DNA of 64,000 nt from Nymphaea colorata (Eukaryota; Streptophyta; Magnoliopsida; Nymphaeales; Nymphaeaceae), in the NCBI RefSeq assembly GCF_008831285.2, contig NC_045149.1, positions 4,703,500-4,767,499 on the forward strand. The letters run 5' to 3'. Under the pieces are notes generated by a model, which did no database searches, had not been told where the DNA came from, and saw only the letters and a program-made list of their open reading frames with translations. Of this stretch, positions 60,801-64,000 are shown one piece after another. A program made the translations under genes and the position numbers. The first letter of the stretch is position 1; each line of letters begins with the position of its first letter.

Positions 60801-62170
60801 ATGCAGCATGGGCTAACTAGTCAATCAACTGAGGGCTAATTTAAGTGGCTCAACCAAAGTGCAACTTAACCAACACCACACTTATAAGCATCAGCACTTG
60901 CATCCTCCTCAACGATAGAGGCAAAAACAGCAAAAGAAGCATCAAGAAACGCTTTTACAAAGATTACCACAAAGAACAGAGAAAGTATTCCCCTTTATGT
61001 TCAAGAATTTTCCCAAAGAAATATTAGATTACTGGCAAGCTAGAGTGCAAATTAATCTCAAACTAATTCAATTTTGAAAATACCTTGATACAACCAGCAT
61101 TTTCAACCCAGCAAAAATATTGGCATAGTATCATAAAAAGTCAACAAAAAACACACATCCTAACTATATCGTGATATAATTGTACTAGTATTAGGAGGAG
61201 GGAACCAAATGAGCAATAAAGGCAGAGAAAGGGAACTGAACAAGCAATAATAAAGGCAAACCTCCTGAGTGAAACGCTCAGGTGAAAAAAAATGAGGGTA
61301 ATGAATAAACAAAAAGTGTTTACAATATTATCCAAATCTTCCATATTACTGATCTACCAGTTTTAGGGACAAAAAAGGTGGATATTGATGGAAAAATTAA
61401 TTTATAAATTAATAGGATGGAAAATTTGGATGCCATTTGAATGGTGGGCTAAAAAAAATTATTTGTCTTTTGCTAAAAAGATTTACTAAAAGGCACATGA
61501 AGCCATTGTTTTTGTATTACTAGTCATGTTTTCCATTTTGACTTTTTGAAAATTTCCCAAGAAAATCCACATTCTAATAAAAAGAATCCCTCAAAAATCA
61601 CTAAGAACGAACCCATGGCCACATAAAACATCTAAACGTCTATAAGTAAACTCTTCTCACCGAATTTTGCGGGTTGGTTTTGCTGTTCCAGAAACACTGG
61701 CAAGCTCTGCTTCAAGCTCTTTCCTCTACAGGTGTCAATAAGTAGAACAGTGAACAAGAAGCCAAGAAAAGAGAGAGAGAGAGAGAGAAAGAAGATCAAA
61801 TGCAAAATGTGGGGGCTTAACCATAGTATCTCTCATTTTCTCGAACAATATTGACTTCACTGCATCTTTCCCAATCCAACGACAAAGTTCAAGTGTCAGT
61901 CCCTTTGACGACGCACGAACATTCTGATCTTGGTGATCAAAAAGCTCTGGGAGCATTTTGAGTATTCTTTTCGGGGGAACAACCTTACCTCCAAATTCAC
62001 TAAATGCAAAAGAACAATTGAAGCAACATTAAACATAGACAACAATGGATATGGATATGCATTCCAGGAGTAGAAGCAAGGGATATAAACCTCAAAGCTT
62101 GAAACATGACATCAATAGCTGGCACAACAGCTTTGGCAACTTTGTTCTTGATTGCTTTCTCCATAGCATC
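27848..62170 (-). CDS. MOR1: MOR1/GEM1, XMAP215-family TOG-domain microtubule polymerase (5' end outside window)
   Basis: MOR1 binds tubulin through TOG domains and promotes microtubule growth and organisation in cortical arrays, spindles and phragmoplasts. I defined 51 exons on the minus strand, from 62091-62170 down to 27848-28128 (coordinates in the block entries). They total 5,700 bases and keep one frame to TAG at 27848-27850, giving 1,899 visible residues. Exon 62091-62170 opens with an acceptor and DAMEKAIKNKVAKAVVPAID, so about 130 residues (start codon and most of TOG1) lie beyond the right edge. Diagnostic plant MOR1 strings include GISERVADIKTRA, NPFEG, SDAQKSMLDDRFKWK and DEKALSGLQARMERLKSGS at the C-terminus. 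All introns are GT-AG except one GC-AG. No stop or frameshift was found in the visible part, so the gene looks functional. Confidence 0.96.
29282..29905 (-). repeat. Tandem segmental duplication containing a second, decayed copy of a MOR1 exon
   Basis: Sequence at about 29282-29565 and 29566-29905 aligns end to end: both start TTGAGAATA-ACCAATTTCAA, share CCAAGNACTTATG, and end at the exon block. The right unit holds the real exon 29826-29921. The left unit holds a diverged copy at about 29486-29563, with the donor CCTAAG-GTACC kept. In the exon's frame the copy reads TGLFELYCMTQLYPK against IGLFELYRITQLYPK in the exon. Confidence 0.8.
29486..29563 (-). pseudogene. Extra copy of MOR1 exon 48 (duplicated, probably unused)
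   Basis: Minus-strand reading in the parental frame gives IAYKHTGITGLFELYCMTQL for 20 residues without a stop, against IADKQTCTIGLFELYRITQL in exon 29826-29921. The donor site is conserved. The only nearby acceptor (TTTATTCTCAATAG) would add 2 extra bases and shift the frame, and the first third of the exon (QELAAVF) is missing. I therefore treat it as a decaying exon copy. An alternative is a cassette or poison exon that lowers MOR1 output. Confidence 0.7.
31613..33360 (-). other. MOR1 intron 40, 1.75 kb
   Basis: AT-rich with no coding content. It holds a (TA)n(CA)n microsatellite at about 32766-32806 and a poly(T)/poly(A) run at 33283-33300. Confidence 0.7.
32766..32806. repeat. (TA)n(CA)n microsatellite
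   Basis: About 15 TA units followed by about 6 CA units, within a MOR1 intron. Confidence 0.95.
33678..34373 (-). other. MOR1 intron 38, 0.7 kb
   Basis: AT-rich intron between exons 34374-34453 and 33612-33677; no repeat or gene recognised. Confidence 0.75.
34374..39740 (-). CDS. MOR1: MOR1 exons 31-38: TOG5
   Basis: Exons: 39666-39740, 39478-39573, 39289-39390, 39099-39200, 38657-38839, 38441-38552, 34530-34606, 34374-34453 (about visible residues 1019-1293). They encode EDRERIVVRRLKFEELR, LRFCESNTTCLLK, YTLTEAEASIFLPCLIEK, GHNIEKMREKLRDLMKQI, LEGLRSKNNRTRIECVDLIG and VGKLSDAQKSMLDDRFKWK, the helical HEAT-repeat pattern of the fifth TOG domain. The intron between 38441 and 34606 is 3.8 kb and carries a solo LTR and hAT-derived sequence. 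The others in this block are 100-260 bases. Confidence 0.93.
34979..35200 (+). repeat. Solo copia LTR with 5 bp target duplication
   Basis: 222 bp, TGTTGAACAAG ... CCGCTGCAACA, flanked on both sides by ATATG (34974-34978 and 35201-35205). It shares blocks with the E3 LTR (GTAAATCCCTTTT, ACCCTAATCTCTTTT) and has no internal sequence, so it arose by LTR-LTR recombination after insertion in the MOR1 intron. Orientation is set by similarity to the E3 LTR. Confidence 0.93.
36142..36341. mobile_element. Short remnant of the GTATCG-type hAT family
   Basis: The sequence shows GTATGATATG, GATACATG, CATCGTACATT and ATATCATACGATACATAC strings and ends ACAACACTG, resembling the subterminal and terminal sequence of the hAT element at 55774-60384 and of 43063-43770. 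Both ends are diverged and no target duplication was seen. The limits are approximate. Confidence 0.5.
39815..39916 (-). CDS. MOR1: MOR1 exon 30: linker between TOG4 and TOG5
   Basis: 102 bases in phase 0, encoding KGTQTKISRPDAAEIAQDLA and on to NTKDSNK, a poorly structured linker conserved in MOR1 proteins just before TOG5. Confidence 0.92.
40007..41720 (-). CDS. MOR1: MOR1 exons 22-29: TOG4 and start of following linker
   Basis: Exons: 41571-41720, 41408-41483, 41196-41320, 41001-41111, 40574-40723, 40386-40457, 40207-40288, 40007-40122. The block opens with a linker (GAAAAPKKTVKSSDP) and PREDISSKITPNLLKNLGSP, then gives the TOG4 helices: RLESIESVNKIVEEANKRIQ, GELFGALRGRLYDSNKNLV, DVLKCLGDNKKLMRECTL, WVMAVHLDKM and SAEVRKSAESSLGEIIRI. 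Exon 40007-40122 is a Ser/Gly/Lys-rich linker. Its donor was set at 40006-40005 (GTAATT), because the alternative GT five bases upstream breaks the frame. Confidence 0.93.
41795..45962 (-). CDS. MOR1: MOR1 exons 15-21: TOG3
   Basis: Exons: 45857-45962, 42782-42894, 42607-42694, 42374-42474, 42166-42273, 41954-42059, 41795-41874 (about visible residues 457-690). They encode PAEMSLEEIEGRLESVLK, LKSSVWKERLE, ITDLDKMAELLVRLLCAVPG, ERVADIKTRAHAMKCLTAFS, KIMKEHKNPKVLSEGISWM, ATRNATIKLIGMLHKFVGP and the end DVKPALLSALDAEYEKNPFE. This is the helix pattern of TOG3. Exon 42166-42273 is followed by a GC donor (GCAAGT) instead of GT; the frame and the homology both require this junction. Confidence 0.93.
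42160..42165 (-). other. Non-canonical GC donor splice site of MOR1
   Basis: On the minus strand the exon ends TTGAAG and the intron starts GCAAGT. The next exon begins after GTTTCAG at 42059 with GATTTGATAGAATTTTGC. No GT within reach keeps the frame. AAG/GCAAGT is the standard context of functional GC-AG introns. Confidence 0.88.
43063..43770 (-). mobile_element. Non-autonomous Ds-like hAT derivative
   Basis: About 0.7 kb starting CAATGTTGTAAAAAGG and ending near TGACAACA. Flanking octamers CTAGTTAG (43055-43062) and CTGGTTAG (43771-43778) match at 7 of 8 positions, fitting an hAT 8 bp duplication. The interior from CGTAACGTATCATAAAG through the poly(A)-rich TCAGAAAAAATC stretch resembles the inner element at 56472-56700 in the same orientation. 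There is no coding capacity. The terminal bases have decayed, so the edges are good to a few bases. Confidence 0.75.
44802..44859. repeat. (TA)n(CA)n microsatellite
   Basis: About 19 TA units followed by about 9 CA units. Confidence 0.95.
44963..45425. repeat. Two-copy diverged tandem duplication, about 247 bp period
   Basis: The block starting CAACAGGTAGCTGAAGAAGC at 44963 recurs as CAACAGCTACCTGAACAAGC at 45210. Later matching blocks are CTCATGCA-TATGTGTCAA and CTTGAGTG-C. Divergence is high, so the duplication is old. There is no coding content. Confidence 0.75.
46037..48588 (-). CDS. MOR1: MOR1 exons 12-14: basic linker between TOG2 and TOG3
   Basis: Exons: 48545-48588, 46619-46690, 46037-46138 (about visible residues 384-456). 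They encode STSSVNFVRSSVSE, GTQNSYVKKSAASMLSGKKA and ATVKKVGTSKSGSSKKDSSV, ending VEVEDVE. The segment is Ser/Lys-rich and unstructured, like TOG linkers that contact the microtubule lattice in this family. Confidence 0.9.
46691..48544 (-). other. MOR1 intron 12, 1.85 kb
   Basis: It contains a long (TA)n run at 46886-46941 and AT-rich sequence otherwise. No transposon ends were recognised. Confidence 0.65.
46886..46941. repeat. (TA)n microsatellite, about 28 units
   Basis: Uninterrupted TA repeat in a MOR1 intron. Confidence 0.95.
48697..53887 (-). CDS. MOR1: MOR1 exons 4-11: TOG1-TOG2 linker and TOG2
   Basis: Exons: 53805-53887, 53549-53634, 53340-53453, 53134-53253, 50683-50785, 49117-49253, 48916-48981, 48697-48814 (about visible residues 108-383). 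The first is an acidic linker (SEQDKEPEQDVVAVAS). The rest encode QEIDEYDLVDPVDILAPLEK, SGFWEGV, AELTKLASSKKIAPGDF, AVAAEAIQAIGNLAKGLRNH, VKNKVPLVRSLTLNWVTFCI, NDGTPEVRDASFAALAAIAK and PLERSLEKLDEIRKKKLSEM, the HEAT-like helices of TOG2 with its Trp-containing tubulin-facing loop (FWEGV). Confidence 0.93.
49254..50682 (-). other. MOR1 intron 8, 1.4 kb
   Basis: AT-rich with short (TA)n runs near 50187 and 50310; no gene or complete repeat seen. Confidence 0.7.
51853..51898. repeat. (TA)n(GA)n microsatellite
   Basis: About 14 TA units followed by about 9 GA units, abutting the inverted-repeat element on its right. Confidence 0.95.
51899..52282. mobile_element. MITE-like element with about 36 bp terminal inverted repeats
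   Basis: The left arm (about 51911-51946, containing GGTAAGGGATAAAAACCAGA) pairs with the right arm (about 52242-52277, whose complement contains GGGTAAGAGACAAAAACCCG). Roughly three quarters of positions match. The interior is AT-rich, about 300 bp, with no coding capacity. The left side abuts a (TA)n(GA)n microsatellite. No target duplication was established, so superfamily is unassigned. Confidence 0.6.
55224..55890. repeat. 337 bp tandem duplication spanning the hAT insertion border
   Basis: The block starting ATGAAATAATCAACCAC at 55224 recurs at 55561. Each copy holds about 210 bp of host intron, the target duplication GGTAAAAG (55428-55435 and 55766-55773) and the left end of the hAT element. 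The left copy has only about 125 bp of element (55436-55560); the right one is the start of the full element. Confidence 0.9.
56472..57614 (-). mobile_element. Nested Ds-like deletion derivative of the same hAT family
   Basis: 1,143 bp with ends CAATGTTATC and GATAACATTG, flanked by the perfect octamer GCCGGTAC (56464-56471 and 57615-57622). Its left part is the reverse complement of the outer element's right end (CGTATCGGTC...CCGACCTATA), including the acidic-tail coding stretch (about 56840-56960 against 59925-60010). Its right part is the reverse complement of the outer element's 5' region (about 56970-57200 against 55930-56240). The middle of the transposase is gone. It also carries a long pyrimidine-rich simple repeat at 57250-57530. 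Confidence 0.92.
57250..57530. repeat. (CCCTCT)-type polypyrimidine tract
   Basis: About 280 bases of CT only, interrupted mainly by GCTCCCGCT-like units, inside the nested element. The purine strand is rich in GGGAGAGGGAG. Open frames here are low-complexity artefacts. Confidence 0.9.
61661..62170 (-). CDS. MOR1: MOR1 exons 1-3 of the visible part: end of TOG1
   Basis: Exons: 62091-62170, 61822-61999, 61661-61725 (visible residues 1-107). They encode DAMEKAIKNKVAKAVVPAID, then VPPKRILKMLPELFDHQDQN, KGLTLELCRWIGKDAVKSI, LFEKMRDTM and KELEAELASVSGTAKPTRKI, the last helices of TOG1 and the start of the basic linker. The upstream acceptor is CAG at 62173-62171. No coding match was seen between 62174 and 64000, so the preceding exon lies off the window. 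Confidence 0.93.
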
Positions 62171-62605
62171 CTGGACAAGTATCCTATAAGTTCAAAAGGT
62201 ATAATCTAAAGCATATGATACAATCACTACAGAATGAGCAACCAAGCAAATGTTTGCTACCATATTCAAATAAGGACATTGATTTCACATTGTACAAACC
62301 ACCACTACATAAATTTACATTTTAATGAAATAATCCAGATACTGCAACCAGCAGAATAACTTCTATGGCTTTAACTTATTTTATTCAATATCCTATCCTC
62401 AATGAAGGACCTTTTTCTCCATCATGTAAAATCATCACTAGCATGAAGACAATTATTTCTAACAAGTTTGTCTTCATGTGAACCTTCATCTATTCCAAAT
62501 TACAGAAAATTTTTGTCAATTAACACAAGAGAAAGACTGACACCTAGAAAAGAAGGTTATTATGGCCAAGCACTCGGGAAATACATGTACAGATTATGTG
62601 ATTAC

Positions 62606-62717
62606 TGACTATGATGGATAGGAAGCTATGTCACGTGGATGTGGGTGCTGGTGCAGGTGACTGATTATGATGGATAGGAAGTTATGTCACATGAGTGCAG
62701 GATGTGGCAAGTTTCAA
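62606..62717. repeat. Two-copy tandem repeat, 56 bp period
   Basis: TGACTATGATGGATAGGAAG at 62606 recurs as TGATTATGATGGATAGGAAG at 62662, with the following TATGTCAC also shared. Confidence 0.8.
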
Positions 62718-62743
62718 AAAAAAAAAAAAAAAGTTGGATGCAG

Positions 62744-62746
<3 letters not shown>

Positions 62747-62821
<75 letters not shown>
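62747..62821. repeat. (TA)n(GA)n microsatellite
   Basis: About 21 TA units followed by about 16 GA units, directly abutting the inverted-repeat element at 62820. Confidence 0.95.
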
Positions 62822-62824
<3 letters not shown>

Positions 62825-63257
62825 TCTCCTCTTACCCTTTTTTGGCATAAGGGGTACCATGGCAGGGGAAATCGTCGTGAACTTCATTCACGACATGCGA
62901 CGCGTCCCCACTGCAAAAAAAAAAAAAATTGCAAGGGAGGGCAGCGTCTCCTCCCCTTTTAGGAAAGGGGAGACCATCGACGACCCCCCACCGGGCCATC
63001 CTTGGCGGCATCGATAGGCGGCGACGGCCTCCCCCCTTCCTAAAAAAAATTTGCCCCGTAGGGAAAACTTTTTTGGGGGGAGACCATCGCCTCCCCTTGC
63101 AAAGCACATGGAAGGCATCAGGCAAGGCCCGAGCCTTCCATTACTTTTTTTTTTTAATTTTCAACGAGTGTGTGGAACATCCGATTTTTAGATCGGATGA
63201 TCCATGAGGAGCGTACCGCTTACGCCAAAAAACTGGCGTAAAGGGAGACGCTTTCTA
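62820..63257. mobile_element. Inverted-repeat element flanked by (TA)n on both sides (Micron-like candidate)
   Basis: The left arm (62820-62862: GAAAGTCTCCTCTTACCC, TTTTTTGGCATAAGGGGTAC) pairs with the complement of the right arm (63199-63257: GAAAGCGTCTCCCTTTACGC, TTTTTTGGCGTAAGCGGTAC). Each arm itself folds as a small hairpin around the T6/A6 run. The interior is GC-rich, with two GGGGAGACCATCG repeats and no convincing gene. The left side abuts (TA)n(GA)n and the right side (TA)n. Rice Micron elements are known to insert beside (TA)n; the assignment is inference. Confidence 0.6.
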
Positions 63258-63270
63258 TATATATATATAG

Positions 63271-63333
<63 letters not shown>

Positions 63334-63360
63334 CCCCCCCCCCACACACACACACACATA
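63254..63360. repeat. (TA)n(C)n(CA)n compound microsatellite
   Basis: A TA tract with one GAAA-type interruption near 63270, then about 12 C, then about 8 CA units. The same order recurs at the window's right end. Confidence 0.95.
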
Positions 63361-63891
63361 TTATATAAGTAATTTTATTTGTCTATATTTTTACTATTTT
63401 TTATCAAACGTACATTAATCATATATAAAATTCAAAGTTTTATTAAATAAAAATAGGGAGAAGAAAAAAAGATGAGGGAAAAGATAGGAGAAGAAAAAAA
63501 AAAAAGAACAGTTGGAGTCAGTAGCACCCAACTTGGTTTGACTAAGTTGTGTGCCGTGTCGGGCCGCATGCACACCCGCTGGGCTTAGACAGGAAGTGCA
63601 ATTAACAGAAAAGCTTGTCACATGGGTTGGAGGTGTGGATGCAAATAAGGGTGTAAACGCAAGCTTGAAGCAATTTTAAAAATCTTATGGGTGTTTGGAC
63701 ATGGGTATGTTTTTGGGGGTATGAGATTCTTAAACCACCTCATTTACCAACTGTGCCATCTGCATGTTTTTAACTTTTTTGTCAAAAAACCAATCACATA
63801 AGATACACCATCTCCAAAAAATATAGCTGTTGAAGAAGAAGAATGTATTTTCAATGTTTAGATTGGATTTTGTGATCCAATATAAGTATGG
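63361..63891. other. Spacer between two copies of the inverted-repeat element's right end
   Basis: AT-rich sequence with a short GC-rich patch (63520-63600). No gene is recognised. Confidence 0.5.
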
Positions 63892-64000
63892 TCCATGAGG
63901 AGCGTACCGCTTACGCCAAAAAACTGGCGTAAAGGGAGACGCTTTCTATATATATATATATATACCCCCCCCCAACACACACACACATATTATATAAGTA
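63892..64000. repeat. Second copy of the inverted-repeat element's right end plus (TA)n(C)n(CA)n
   Basis: TCCATGAGGAGCGTACCGCT at 63892 repeats 63201 exactly and continues through ...GGGAGACGCTTTC, (TA)n, C-run, (CA)n and ATTATATAAGTA, the same order as 63201-63372, until the window ends. The offset is 691 bp. Confidence 0.92.

Larger units (their letters stand above)
53888..61660 (-). other. MOR1 intron 3, 7.8 kb, with nested hAT elements
   Basis: It contains a 337 bp tandem duplication (55224-55890) and the hAT element 55774-60384 with a nested derivative. Outside these, 53888-55223 and 60393-61660 are AT-rich with no gene recognised. The splice sites at both ends are normal and the exon frame is preserved, so the intron should still be removed. 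Confidence 0.8.
62171..64000 (-). other. MOR1 intron, right part, more than 1.8 kb, repeat-rich
   Basis: It contains a short 56 bp-period duplication (62606-62717), a poly(A) run, two long (TA)n tracts, an inverted-repeat element (62820-63257) and the start of a second copy of its right end (63892 onward). I found no exon. Confidence 0.7.

Noticed and set aside
62832-63207. GC-rich overlapping frames that could be a captured gene fragment
   Set aside because: They lie inside the inverted-repeat element, overlap on both strands, and show no domain. I cannot support a gene.
1-64000. tRNA genes, rRNA, CRISPR arrays, riboswitches and bacterial promoters
   Set aside because: I saw no tRNA-like GGTTCGAATCC arm in a foldable context. 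The only GTGGTTCGACC hit (about 20778) is inside an LTR. The window is eukaryotic nuclear DNA.

Overview
The window is plant nuclear DNA, most likely from an angiosperm; I cannot assign the lineage more closely. The grounds are a plant-type XMAP215/MOR1 gene with more than 50 small GT-AG exons, a fragment of a plant U-box-type receptor-like kinase, and dense nested Ty1/copia retrotransposons. I saw no bacterial, organellar, tRNA, rRNA or CRISPR sequence.

Layout. Positions 1-8007 hold three broken copia elements. E1 is on the minus strand; its LTR at 2683-2892 interrupts the minus-strand fragment E2. E3 is on the plus strand and ends in a 3' LTR at 7813-8007. Positions 8730 to about 10940 hold an LTR split by a compact 1.9 kb non-autonomous LTR element. 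That element (8924-10848) has identical-length LTRs, a 5 bp target duplication and one gag-like ORF. Positions 11346-12700 carry two exons of a kinase of the plant U-box kinase type, which stops before any U-box. Positions 13640-14800 are an L1-type LINE reverse transcriptase relic on the minus strand. Positions 14858-20658 are two related minus-strand copia units arranged LTR-partial-LTR-complete-LTR. Positions 20659-25426 are another minus-strand copia element, E6. Positions 25427-27847 show no gene.

From 27848 to 62170 the minus strand carries MOR1/GEM1, the TOG-domain microtubule polymerase. I could define 51 consecutive exons that join in one open frame of 1,899 codons plus stop. The first exons (start codon, most of TOG1) lie beyond the right edge. 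Exon density is very uneven: 21 exons lie in about 4.5 kb (38.4-42.9 kb), while three introns are swollen to 3.8, 7.8 and more than 1.8 kb by inserted DNA.

The most informative region is the 7.8 kb MOR1 intron. It holds a 4.6 kb hAT-family element with an 8 bp target duplication. Its transposase gene is split by a 1.1 kb internally deleted relative in reverse orientation, with its own 8 bp duplication: an Ac/Ds-like pair nested in one locus. Short relatives of the same family sit in two other MOR1 introns. Other second-look items are a tandemly duplicated, decaying copy of a MOR1 coding exon, a GC-AG intron, a solo LTR with a perfect target duplication, and two inverted-repeat elements abutting (TA)n/(GA)n microsatellites.
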